Assembly (NCBI GenBank): GCA_017543005.1
Contig: JAFWEA010000051.1
Span: forward strand, 1-14,964
Length of the DNA stretch: 14,964 nucleotides
Direction of reading: 5' to 3'
Origin: Solobacterium sp.
Lineage (GTDB): Bacteria > Bacillota_I > Bacilli_A > Erysipelotrichales > Erysipelotrichaceae
Part shown: one piece after another, positions 1-7,185 of the stretch
Layout of the letters: every line of letters starts with the position of its first letter
Numbering within the stretch: the first letter of the stretch is position 1
The notes under the pieces: model-generated
The model's database searches: none
Seen by the model: only the letters and a program-made list of their open reading frames with translations
What the model was told of the DNA's origin: nothing
Translations under genes and position numbers: made by a program

Positions 1-202
1 CTCCAGAAACCCGTACAGGGCAGAGGCATACATGATCGTGGCTGATGACAGCGAACGGGAATGGGGAACCCAGGACTGGGAAAAGAAGTCGGCGGAATAC
101 AGAGAAAAGGGCTTCACACCGATTTCCATGAAGAATGACTTCGCGGTCATTTATCCGGAAGGCATTGTCAAGGCGGAATACCAGTATCTGCCGACGGAGT
201 AA
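1..202 (+). CDS. C-terminal end of a protein, possibly HAD-type phosphatase (partial)
   Basis: An open frame enters from the left edge (first full codon at 2) and stops with TAA at 200-202, leaving 66 residues of a C-terminus. The visible part includes the segments AYMIVADDSEREWG and GFTPISMKNDFAVIYPEG. The rhythm of an acidic VADD segment, a helix with a Trp, then a 'xxISMKNDFxxIY' strand resembles the last part of HAD-superfamily acid or phosphoserine-like phosphatases. This is recalled family resemblance only, because the HAD catalytic motifs would lie outside the window. The stop codon overlaps the ATG at 202 (TAATG), and the next gene follows closely, so the two are probably co-transcribed. 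The function is tentative. Confidence 0.45.
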   Translation, partial: SRNPYRAEAYMIVADDSEREWGTQDWEKKSAEYREKGFTPISMKNDFAVIYPEGIVKAEYQYLPTE

Positions 203-255
203 TGATGCCGCTTTCTGATGCGGTCATGAATGAGCAGTTTCAGCAGAGGCACAGC

Positions 256-1182
256 ATGGAAAAGAAAAGGAAGAGACAATCCGTCATGGCAGTCCCCGTT
301 GTCTGCTTTTGGATTATCCTGGTCGCATACCTGCTGACAGCAGCCGGCTGTGCCGCAGAAAAAAGGGAGGATACAGTGATGATCAACGAAAACGGCATCA
401 ACACGGTAAAAATGGATGAAAAGGAAATGAGATGGTTCCGCTTCGGCAATGAGACCGGGCCGAAAGTGGTGATCCTGCCGGGCATCTCATTAAAAAGTGT
501 CATGGGCTCAAAGGATGCCGTGATCGGTGCGTATGCCCTTCTTGCGCAGGACTATGACGTTTATCTGCTGGACCGGATCAGCGTATTCCCGGAAGGCTAT
601 GACATTAACGGCATGGCTGAGGATACCCTGCGGGCAGTCAAAGCCATCGGTCTTTCCGAGGTCAATATCATGGGTGTGTCGCAGGGCGGCATGATTGCCA
701 TGACAATGGCCCTCAAGGATCCGGAAACGGTGCACTCACTGATGCTGTGCAGCACGACATCACGGATTGAAAATCCTGCGGCCATGGAAGCCTGGAAGAA
801 GGCTGCGGCAGAAAGAAACGCCCCGGCCATGATGGCTGCCTTCGGCGAATATGTGTACACGCCGTCATTCTATGAACAGTACAAGGATCTGATCATTGCC
901 TCGGGTGAAGGTGCCAGTGAGCAGGAGTATGCGAACTTCATCATTTCGCTGGATGGAACCAAGACATTTGACATCTATGATCAGCTGAAAGACATTCAGT
1001 GCCCGGCCCTGGTGATCGGTGCATCGGAAGACCGGGTTGTCGGGGTGCAGGCTTCCTATGATATGGCTGCACAGCTGCAGTGTGAAAGCTTCATCTATGA
1101 AGGCTACGGACACGCCGCCTATGATGAAGCCCCGGATTATCTGACCCATATCAAGGCCTTCCTGGATCAGGTGGCGAAGTAA
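256..1182 (+). CDS. Alpha/beta-hydrolase, membrane-anchored or lipoprotein-like
   Basis: This is a serine hydrolase of the alpha/beta-fold superfamily; the substrate is unknown. From the start at 256 it is 308 residues. The nucleophile elbow GVSQGG places Ser142. The later strand LVIGASEDRVV supplies Asp259, and GYGHAAYDE supplies His286, giving a complete Ser-Asp-His triad in the normal order and spacing. The N-terminus has a KKRKR patch followed by a hydrophobic stretch ending in LLTAAGC. That could be a lipobox, although Ala at -3 is not ideal, so a simple membrane anchor is also possible. The frame is open from ATG 202, but the start at 256 has AGAGG a few bases upstream and begins directly before the basic/hydrophobic signal, so I prefer it. 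It lies just after the HAD-like gene and ends before a shared bidirectional terminator. Peptidase, esterase or lyase-type activity cannot be separated from sequence alone. Confidence 0.85.
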   Translation: MEKKRKRQSVMAVPVVCFWIILVAYLLTAAGCAAEKREDTVMINENGINTVKMDEKEMRWFRFGNETGPKVVILPGISLKSVMGSKDAVIGAYALLAQDYDVYLLDRISVFPEGYDINGMAEDTLRAVKAIGLSEVNIMGVSQGGMIAMTMALKDPETVHSLMLCSTTSRIENPAAMEAWKKAAAERNAPAMMAAFGEYVYTPSFYEQYKDLIIASGEGASEQEYANFIISLDGTKTFDIYDQLKDIQCPALVIGASEDRVVGVQASYDMAAQLQCESFIYEGYGHAAYDEAPDYLTHIKAFLDQVAK

Positions 1183-1206
1183 CTGCCGTTAAACAATTCA
1201 TAAAAC

Positions 1207-1256
1207 AAAAAATCTTCTTGTCACAGCCATATGGACTTGTGGAAGAAGATTTTTTT
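1207..1256. terminator. Bidirectional intrinsic terminator between convergent genes
   Basis: The left arm AAAAAATCTTCTT (1207-1219) pairs perfectly with AAGAAGATTTTTT (1243-1255), so each strand ends in a U-rich tract. The intervening 23 bases contain the small palindrome CCATATGG. It lies between the hydrolase (stop 1182) and the convergent symporter gene (stop 1280), and can serve both. Confidence 0.85.
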
Positions 1257-1279
1257 ATCAGAAGAACACTTTGATGTGC

Positions 1280-2890
1280 TCAAGCTTCATGACTGTCGGA
1301 ATAGTACTTGTCCTTGTCCAGCAGTCCTTCCTGGCTGGCTACGATCAGGGAACCGACCATGTCACAGACCGCATTGTTCGCGGTTCTGAGCAGACCGGCA
1401 ATGACTTCGACGCCAAGCACCATGGAAACCGCTTCTTCCACCGGCAGGCCGATGGTCCGCAGCAGGGCGGTCAGGCAGATGATGGAAGAGCCCATGACCG
1501 GTGGGGCACCGGCTGACAGAAGCAGGATGGTGACGGTCAGGGTGAAGTAAACGGACAGGTTGATCGGCAGACCGTAAAGTCTGGCCAGCAGCAGTCCGAA
1601 GACCGACATGTATACCGTGGTTCCGTCCATATTGACGGTCGCGCCCAGAGGAATCGAAAGCGAGTAGACTTTCTTGTCAATGCCGAACGCTTCACATACT
1701 CTCATGTTGAGCGGGATGGCGGCACTGGAAGAGCCGATGCCGACGACCTGCAGCATGTAGGGCAGATACTTCCGGGTAAAGACAAAAGGTCTGAGATGGC
1801 CGAGAAAGAGCAGCAGCAGATGATAGAAGATGATCATGACTGCGATGGACAGCACATAAACACCGATGCCGGCGATGATCGGCAGACCCATGCCGCTGCC
1901 GGTACCGCTGCCGCCCAGAAGCGTTTCGCCGATGATGCAGAAAATGAGAAACGGCATAAAGCCGACAAGTGCATTTGTCATCTTGAGGAACACTTCATTG
2001 CCGGCATTGATGAAATTCTGGAAAGCCTCTCCTTTACTGCCGACGGCCGCCGTTGCCAGACCGATGATAACAGCCAGGAAGATGATCTGGATGGTATCGG
2101 CATTGAGGAAAGATGCCACGATATTATCCGGAATGATACTCATGAAGGAATCTGTGAAGGACAGCTTTACACCGGCCTGTGTCAGATCAATCGGCTGCAG
2201 GTTGAGACTTCCGAAATTATAAGGCTTGATCAGTTCCACCAGGGCAAAGCCGATGACAGTGGCACAGACAGTCGTAAATGCATAAAGGGTCATGGTCTTG
2301 CCGCCGATCCGGCCCAGCTGGGAGGTATCCCCGAAGCCGACAATGGCACTGGCAATGGAGAAGAACACCAGCGGCGGGATCAGCATGTTGAGGCAGTTCA
2401 TGAACAGCGTCTTGCCGGCTGACATGACCTGGGTTGATACCAGCTGGCAGATCTGCGGCGACGTTGTGGTCTTCAGCAGCATCGACAGGGCAATGCTCAG
2501 CAGGCCGGCAAAAACAAGCTTATACAGCAGCAGATAACGGGACTTGAAGGCCGTTATCGTAATCGAGTTGATGCCTTTTGAACTCTTGATGTGGATATCG
2601 GAGGCAAAAGATTTCATCAGGGCCGCGTGCATCGGATCATCATCCGTATCGGAAACCGGGTTAAAGTGTTCGCCCTTGGCCGACATCCGGATTTTCATGG
2701 TTCCGCCGATATAGTTCATGCCGATGGTGACTTCATCGCCGGTGGTATGTTCCAGCAGGGCAACAAGCGTTTCTTCGGAGATCAGCAGGGCGCGGGTTTC
2801 CTCATGCAGTCTTAATTTGCGTTTCTCGACATTGCTGCGTATGAATGACAGCATTTCTTCAACATCACTTTTGTTAAAAGTCTTCTTCAT
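1280..2890 (-). CDS. SDF-family dicarboxylate/amino acid:cation symporter with N-terminal GHKL-like domain
   Basis: This is a 536-residue membrane transporter of the dicarboxylate/amino acid:cation symporter family (GltPh/EAAT fold), taking up an acidic or related small solute with Na+ or H+. Family signatures are clear: the serine-rich hairpin-1 tip SSSAAIP (387-393), the NMDGT motif within ATVNMDGTT (417-425), the hairpin-2 tip AGAPPVMGSS, and the last helix motif LLRTANNAVCD with Arg502, Asn505 or 506 and Asp510. Ordinary family members are about 400-440 residues. Here the first membrane helix begins near residue 117, leaving about 115 extra soluble residues. That extension (SEETLVALLEH, then KGEHFNP, then a helix and SDIHIKSSKGINSITI) resembles RsbW-type GHKL ATPase folds but lacks clean N-box Asn and DxGxG residues. 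The residue three before Arg502, Asp394 in GltPh, is Gly499, so the substrate may not be aspartate or glutamate. AGGT lies about 8 bases before the ATG. The gene appears monocistronic. Confidence 0.92.
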   Translation of the reverse strand: MKKTFNKSDVEEMLSFIRSNVEKRKLRLHEETRALLISEETLVALLEHTTGDEVTIGMNYIGGTMKIRMSAKGEHFNPVSDTDDDPMHAALMKSFASDIHIKSSKGINSITITAFKSRYLLLYKLVFAGLLSIALSMLLKTTTSPQICQLVSTQVMSAGKTLFMNCLNMLIPPLVFFSIASAIVGFGDTSQLGRIGGKTMTLYAFTTVCATVIGFALVELIKPYNFGSLNLQPIDLTQAGVKLSFTDSFMSIIPDNIVASFLNADTIQIIFLAVIIGLATAAVGSKGEAFQNFINAGNEVFLKMTNALVGFMPFLIFCIIGETLLGGSGTGSGMGLPIIAGIGVYVLSIAVMIIFYHLLLLFLGHLRPFVFTRKYLPYMLQVVGIGSSSAAIPLNMRVCEAFGIDKKVYSLSIPLGATVNMDGTTVYMSVFGLLLARLYGLPINLSVYFTLTVTILLLSAGAPPVMGSSIICLTALLRTIGLPVEEAVSMVLGVEVIAGLLRTANNAVCDMVGSLIVASQEGLLDKDKYYSDSHEA

Positions 2891-2961
2891 ATCTTTTACC
2901 TGATTATGCAGCTGTGGCCTGATCAGAAATCAATTCTGGTGTTCTTTTGACTCTATAAAAA

Positions 2962-2995
2962 ATAATACCATTATTGCGTGCAGTGATAACGTCAA
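2962..2995 (-). promoter_or_regulatory. Candidate promoter of the symporter gene
   Basis: On the minus strand TTGACG (plus coordinates 2990-2995) is followed by an AT-rich stretch containing TAATGG after 16 bases and TATTAT (2962-2967) after 22 bases. The -35 box is good but the -10 choice is ambiguous. It lies about 100 bases upstream of the symporter start. Confidence 0.35.
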
Positions 2996-3078
2996 ATTGC
3001 TTTCTGAGGATACGGTTTGAGGCGGTAAAATTCCAGATCATTAGCATCTGCGGACCGGGCGGAACAGCTTCGGGATAT

Positions 3079-3106
3079 TTAACAAAAAGCAGGAATATAT
3101 TACACT
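3079..3106 (+). promoter_or_regulatory. Candidate sigma-A promoter for the GH3 remnant and M20 gene
   Basis: TTAACA (3079-3084), a 16-base spacer, then TACACT (3101-3106), in an AT-rich stretch about 75 bases before the GH3 start codon at 3183. No other convincing promoter was seen before the M20 gene at 3546, so this one may now drive it. Confidence 0.5.
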
Positions 3107-3182
3107 AAAAAGTAAATATAAAACTTTATGTTCCGCGATCATGAATAGTAATAATCCCCATGCATTACAAGGAGACAGAAAG

Positions 3183-3583
3183 ATGTTTGATTACGAGGAA
3201 AAAACACCTGGATCTGATCCGTTCTTCCGCCGGAGAATGCACTGTATTGCTGCGTTCGAACGGACATTTTCCGCTGAAAGAAGCAGGCAGGATAGCCCTG
3301 TACGGCAACGGGGTCCGCAATACGGTCAAGGGCGGCTGATGCCGGTGAAATAGCCATGGCCGGCGGAGATCTGGTCATGCCGGGATCCCGTGATGATTAT
3401 GACAAGGTGCTGACAAAGATCAGGGCATCAAAGGAAAACCGGCTTCAGGCTGAACAGAACGGCACCAGGATTCTGAAGCTGATCCGGACACTGAAACAGA
3501 AAAATGATTATATTATGATAAAAGAGATCAGTGTGAAAGGAGATCATGAATATGCTGCAGAAAATACTGAACGACATAGATGA
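3183..3583 (+). pseudogene. Remnant of a GH3 beta-glucosidase with internal deletion and frameshift
   Basis: A good AAGGAG (3169-3174) sits 8 bases before ATG 3183. The protein starts MFDYEEK, then the frame breaks in a six-A run (3199-3204). Dropping one A restores HLDLIRSSAGECTVLLRSN, followed by HFPLKEAGRIALYGNGVRNTVKGG, which is the unmistakable start of the permuted-order GH3 beta-glucosidases of Firmicutes. The frame ends at TGA 3337, exactly where the family continues with GSGDV. In another frame the sequence resumes at 3338 as DAGEIAMAGGDLVMPGSRDDYDKVL and RILKLIRTL, which match the far C-terminal end of the same family. Some 600-800 residues are therefore missing between about 3336 and 3340. 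The second frame stays open to 3583, running into the M20 gene. Both ends are still readable, so decay looks fairly recent, and the product cannot be an active glycosidase. Confidence 0.82.
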
Positions 3584-4847
3584 ACACAGGGATGAAGCGA
3601 TTGAGGGTCTTCTGGAACTGATCCGGACGGGAAGCAGTGACGGCAAGGCCACAAAAGCCCAGGAGCCGGTGATCCGGCAGCTGCAGGAGATGGGCTTTGC
3701 GGTAGACTGTTTCCGGCAGGAGAAGGCAGCAGAAGAACTGCCTGACTTTTCTCCGTATGATTTCACTTATGACGAGGGTGCGTACAATGTCGTCGGAACC
3801 TGCAAAGGAACCGGGGATGTACCGTCGATGATGCTGTTTGCGCATATTGATACCGAAGCAGAAGACTATTTCGGCACCTTTGATGATCCGTATGCGGCTT
3901 CCATCGCGGACGGAAAGATCTTCGGCCTGGGCTCGGCCGATGACAAGGGCGGTGTGGCCATGATGCTGTATGCGCTCAAATTCCTGCAGAAGCACGTGCC
4001 GGAACTGCCATATGATCTGACGGTCATGTCGATCATGGGCAAGCACGGCGGCGGTTTCGGGACGCTCTCGGCCCTTTCCAAAGGATATACCGGGGCCAAC
4101 TCCATCTATCTGCACCCGGCAGAGACCGGCCATGGGTTTGCGGAAATCAAGAATATTTCTCTGGGCATCATTGACCTGGATATTACCGTTAAGGGAGAAC
4201 CGGGCCTGCTGCACGATGACCTGGCAACTGGGGTGAACGCGGCGGCGGAACTCGGTTATATTGCCGGCTATCTGGAAGATTACAACCGCATGATGCGGGA
4301 TAAGTACCGGTTTGATTTCGGTTCCTTTGAAGGACAGCCTTCTTTCGTTCTCAATATCGGCACACTGAAGGCTGACGGCGGCTACGGAGGCATCAACACG
4401 GAAGCACATCTGAGTGCCAGATGCCGCTTCTACCTGCCGCTGACCATCGACAGTGTCATCGAAAGCGTGACAGACTATCTGAAGAAACGCTGTGAGGAAG
4501 AAGGCAAGGTCAGCTTTGACAACATCCGGATTGAGAAGGGACCGTTCCGGGCAACGCCTGCCTTTGTGGCCAATGACAGCCCGTTTGTCAAACTGATCGA
4601 ACATAACATTACCGAAGTGACCGGCATTGATACGTTTATCCACCAGTACCATGGCGGCAGTGATATCCGCTTCCCGATCGTTTACGGAAACAGCAGCTGT
4701 GTCGGTATCGGCCCGTCCTGCATTCTTCCAGCGAAGGGCTCCGGCCAGCGGGAATGGATGAGCGTGGATGATTACATCAACGGCATCAAGATCCTGGTCA
4801 GGATCCTGTATGAATACCGGGACTGGGACAAATCACAGGAATCGTAA
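3546..4847 (+). CDS. M20-family metallopeptidase/deacylase homologue with altered metal site
   Basis: This 433-residue cytosolic protein has the M20 (ArgE/DapE/carboxypeptidase G2) architecture. A catalytic half spans about residues 1-205, the inserted dimerisation domain about 205-325, and the second catalytic half the rest. Two canonical metal ligands are present: His100 in FAHIDTE and Asp132 in GLGSADDKGG. The usual catalytic Glu-Glu pair is replaced by Lys166-His167 in GKHGGGFGT. The EPT glutamate position reads HPAE (His190), and the late metal-binding His before the 'NEWVS' motif reads Ser399 in SGQREWMS. GGSD (370-373) near the end is normal. It may be a diverged subfamily with a rearranged metal site or a non-hydrolytic homologue; the substrate cannot be assigned. 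AAAGGAG precedes ATG 3546. The gene follows the GH3 remnant and ends at a terminator. Confidence 0.85.
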   Translation: MNMLQKILNDIDEHRDEAIEGLLELIRTGSSDGKATKAQEPVIRQLQEMGFAVDCFRQEKAAEELPDFSPYDFTYDEGAYNVVGTCKGTGDVPSMMLFAHIDTEAEDYFGTFDDPYAASIADGKIFGLGSADDKGGVAMMLYALKFLQKHVPELPYDLTVMSIMGKHGGGFGTLSALSKGYTGANSIYLHPAETGHGFAEIKNISLGIIDLDITVKGEPGLLHDDLATGVNAAAELGYIAGYLEDYNRMMRDKYRFDFGSFEGQPSFVLNIGTLKADGGYGGINTEAHLSARCRFYLPLTIDSVIESVTDYLKKRCEEEGKVSFDNIRIEKGPFRATPAFVANDSPFVKLIEHNITEVTGIDTFIHQYHGGSDIRFPIVYGNSSCVGIGPSCILPAKGSGQREWMSVDDYINGIKILVRILYEYRDWDKSQES

Positions 4848-4858
4848 GCACATACAGA

Positions 4859-4881
4859 CGACCGGCATGCCGGTCGTTTTT
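4859..4881 (+). terminator. Intrinsic terminator after the M20 gene
   Basis: A perfect 18-base palindrome, CGACCGGCATGCCGGTCG (4859-4876), is followed directly by five T (4877-4881). It forms a GC-rich stem with a small GCAT loop, 12 bases after the M20 stop codon. Confidence 0.9.
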
Positions 4882-4893
4882 GGCATCTGATCA

Positions 4894-4921
4894 TTGGCGT
4901 AAAGCGTAAAACATATACAAT
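4894..4921 (+). promoter_or_regulatory. Candidate promoter of the phosphorylase/ADP-ribosylglycohydrolase unit
   Basis: TTGGCG (4894-4899), 16 bases, then TACAAT (4916-4921). It sits between the preceding terminator and the phosphorylase start at 4966, giving a leader of roughly 40 bases. Confidence 0.6.
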
Positions 4922-4965
4922 CTGCTAAAATGAATCTGTAAGAAGCTGAAGGAGGTCTCAGGAAC

Positions 4966-5709
4966 ATGCTGCAGCCACATATTCATCTGGATGAAAGCAT
5001 CCAGGCTCCCTGTGCCCTGATGCCGGGAGATCCCAAACGTGTCGATGTCATTGCTAGATTCCTTGATCACGTGCAGGAACTGACGTTCAACCGTGAATAC
5101 CGTTCCATTCTGGGTGAATACAAGGGAATGAAAGTCATCGGCATATCAACCGGAATGGGTGGTTCTTCGGTTGCCATTGCCGTCGAGGAACTGAACCGGA
5201 TCGGCACCCGGATTCAGATGCGGGTCGGCTCAGCCGGGGCTCTGCAGAGAGGGATCGGGCTGGGTGATCTGATTCTGTGTGAGGGGGCGATCCGTGATGA
5301 CGGCGCTTCCAGAGCCTATGTTGATCCCATTTATCCCGCTGTGCCGGATTACCGCCTGATGTACCACTGTGCCCAGGTCGCGGCCGAAAACGGCTGGCCG
5401 CACCACACAGGCATTGTCCTTTCGCATGAATCCTTCTATATCGATAATGATGCCGAACTCTGTGAGGCATGGTCAAGGAAAGGGGTTCTCGCTTCTGATT
5501 TCGAGACGGCAGCTCTGTTTACGGTCGGCCGTCTGCGGGGTGTCCATACAGCATCGATCCTCAACAATGTGGTGCTCTGGGGAGAAGACAGTGCAGCTGC
5601 CGTCAGTGATTATTCATCCGGAGAAGCCGGAACGGCCCTTGGTGAAGAAAGGGAAATACTGACCGCACTCGAGGCAATGTATCGGTTTAACGGGGATCTG
5701 ACCCGGTAA
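4966..5709 (+). CDS. NP-I family nucleoside phosphorylase (uridine/purine phosphorylase-like)
   Basis: This 247-residue cytosolic enzyme is predicted to cleave a nucleoside with phosphate to base plus ribose-1-phosphate. NP-I signatures run in order: GDPKR (21-25, phosphate-binding Arg), GISTGMGGSS (59-68), RVGSAGAL (86-93, second phosphate-binding Arg and the GSAG loop), GAIRDDGAS (107-115) and SHESFY (153-158). The ribose-binding 'EME' motif reads Asp178-Phe179-Glu180 within SDFETAALF; the conserved second Glu is kept. The Gln/Arg uracil-binding pair I expect of uridine phosphorylase after 'FYPGQ' is not evident (FYIDNDAEL), and the purine-type SD (Ser-Asp) base-contact motif of DeoD after the 'EME' region is also not evident. 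Base specificity is therefore open. AAGGAGG (4949-4955) supports this start. The downstream gene begins 9 bases later, indicating an operon. Confidence 0.88.
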   Translation: MLQPHIHLDESIQAPCALMPGDPKRVDVIARFLDHVQELTFNREYRSILGEYKGMKVIGISTGMGGSSVAIAVEELNRIGTRIQMRVGSAGALQRGIGLGDLILCEGAIRDDGASRAYVDPIYPAVPDYRLMYHCAQVAAENGWPHHTGIVLSHESFYIDNDAELCEAWSRKGVLASDFETAALFTVGRLRGVHTASILNNVVLWGEDSAAAVSDYSSGEAGTALGEEREILTALEAMYRFNGDLTR

Positions 5710-5718
5710 GGAGAAAAG

Positions 5719-7107
5719 ATGAAAGCTTGGGAAAAAGAACTGGAAATCCTGCGCAGCGGTATTCCCTGCTACCAGGAAAACGACAACGAGACAATCTGGG
5801 AAGAAGAAGCTGCCGGCCCGGAAATGGCCCAGGATATGCAGACAAAGGTGTACTGGCATTCCCAGGTGCCGGGAAGCCGGGCGCATGAATCCATCTGCCT
5901 GGCAGCGATCCAGGCCATGGAAAACCGCGGATATACTGTCCCCAGCGGCATGGATCTCATCGAAGAAGGGTTCCGTACATACGAGGAAGGCGATATGCCG
6001 CGGCTGCACAAGCTGGCCCAGCGTGTTTTCCGGGCTGTCTACACGGCCGAAAAGGATGAGACAAGTCCGTACTGGAACCAGACGTTCTATGACACGTTCG
6101 AGGATTTTGCTGCTGCAGTGAGTTTCCCGGAAAAGACAGATGTGCCGATCGACGATGCATATCTGGATAAGACGTACAGCGGCTGGCTGTCGCAGATCAT
6201 CGGCGGAGCCTACGGAACCTGTATCGAGGGATATACCGGCGAGAATATCAAGAAACGCTATGGTGAAGTGGACCGCTATATCCGCAGGCCGAATACCTAC
6301 AATGATGACATTACGTTTGAGATTGCGCTGCTGCTGGCTTATGAACAGTATGGCAAGGATACCGGGTCAGTGGAAATCGGTGAGGAATGGATTGCCCGGA
6401 TTCCCACAGCCTGGAGCGCCGAGGACTTTGCGCTGCGCAACATGCGGACCGGTATCATGCCGCCGGAATCAGGGCGGTTCAACAATCCGTTCAATGAGTG
6501 GATCGGGGCGCAGATGCGGGGGGCCATCTGCGGGCAGCTCTTCCCGGGTGATCTGAAAAAAGCTGCGGAATGTGCCTTCAAGGATGCGGTCATCTCCCAC
6601 GCCCGCAACGGTGTACTGGGTGAAGTCTTCAATGCCATGATGGTTTCCATGGCGTACTGCGAAAAAGATATGCGGAAAATTCTGGATACCTGCATCAGTC
6701 TGATCCCGGCCGACAGTGAATACGGACAGGTGATCCGCTTCGCCCATGAACAGTGCAGGACACATGATGACTATTACAGTGCATGGATGGTCTGCGAGAA
6801 AAAGTACGAGAAGTATAACTGGATTCATGCCTATCCCAATGCCTGTGCGGAAATCATCAGTCTGTATTTCGGTGAAGGTGACTTCAACAGAACGATTGCC
6901 GCATGCGGCGGCTGCGGTCAGGATGCGGACTGCAATGCGGCCCAGATCATGACGATTGTCGGTACGATCATCGGCAGTGAGGCTATTCCGGAATACTGGA
7001 AGAAGCCGATCGGCGATGAACTGGATACCTATGTGCGCGATCTGAAGAAGATCTCCATCCGCGAACTTGCCGCAAAAACAGCAAAGGTCGCCGCCAGTCT
7101 GAAATAA
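5719..7107 (+). CDS. ADP-ribosylglycohydrolase (DraG-like) family protein
   Basis: This 462-residue protein has a DraG-type domain from about residue 150. It is predicted to hydrolyse an N- or O-ribosidic bond of ADP-ribose-like compounds with Mg2+. Visible family parts are GWLSQIIGGAYGTCIEG (about 155-171, equal to the usual GxxxGxAxGDALG), YNDDIT (194-199, equal to the SDDT metal motif, Asp196/Asp197), VISHARNGVLGE (291-302) and GQDADCNAAQ (400-409, equal to the DTDTNAA metal motif, Asp402/Asp404). The first metal motif lacks the usual Thr directly after the Asp pair, and DTDT has become DADC. The first 150 residues, absent from ordinary DraG proteins (about 300 residues), are unassigned and soluble-looking. 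AAGGAG lies just before the ATG. It is coupled to the nucleoside phosphorylase and faces a nucleoside uptake operon, which suggests a salvage role rather than control of nitrogenase. The exact substrate is unknown. Confidence 0.82.
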   Translation: MKAWEKELEILRSGIPCYQENDNETIWEEEAAGPEMAQDMQTKVYWHSQVPGSRAHESICLAAIQAMENRGYTVPSGMDLIEEGFRTYEEGDMPRLHKLAQRVFRAVYTAEKDETSPYWNQTFYDTFEDFAAAVSFPEKTDVPIDDAYLDKTYSGWLSQIIGGAYGTCIEGYTGENIKKRYGEVDRYIRRPNTYNDDITFEIALLLAYEQYGKDTGSVEIGEEWIARIPTAWSAEDFALRNMRTGIMPPESGRFNNPFNEWIGAQMRGAICGQLFPGDLKKAAECAFKDAVISHARNGVLGEVFNAMMVSMAYCEKDMRKILDTCISLIPADSEYGQVIRFAHEQCRTHDDYYSAWMVCEKKYEKYNWIHAYPNACAEIISLYFGEGDFNRTIAACGGCGQDADCNAAQIMTIVGTIIGSEAIPEYWKKPIGDELDTYVRDLKKISIRELAAKTAKVAASLK

Positions 7108-7110
7108 ACG

Positions 7111-7155
7111 AAAGGATCTGTCGAAGCACAGCCGGCTTTGACAGATCCTTTTTTT
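7111..7155. terminator. Bidirectional intrinsic terminator
   Basis: AAAGGATCTGTC (7111-7122) pairs with GACAGATCCTTT (7140-7151). The stem extends inward through GAAGC/GCTTT with one G-U-type mismatch, and T7 (7149-7155) follows on the plus strand. It separates two convergent operons (stops at 7107 and 7186). The minus strand exits through only three A-derived U, so it is stronger for the plus transcript. Confidence 0.88.
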
Positions 7156-7185
7156 GACCTGAATCTGTTTTCGTACTGAATGGAA

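Noticed and set aside
1796..2422. Plus-strand frame of 208 codons opposite the symporter
   Set aside because: Asp/Gln/His-rich translation typical of antisense of a membrane protein; no start signals.
3528..4652. Minus-strand open frame (374 codons) opposite the M20 gene
   Set aside because: No recognisable motif, no ribosome binding site, and it lies fully within a recognisable plus-strand gene plus its leader.
4895..4920. cre-like string around TAAAGCGTAAAACA in the phosphorylase promoter
   Set aside because: It misses several fixed positions of the cre consensus, unlike the perfect site at 14072-14085.
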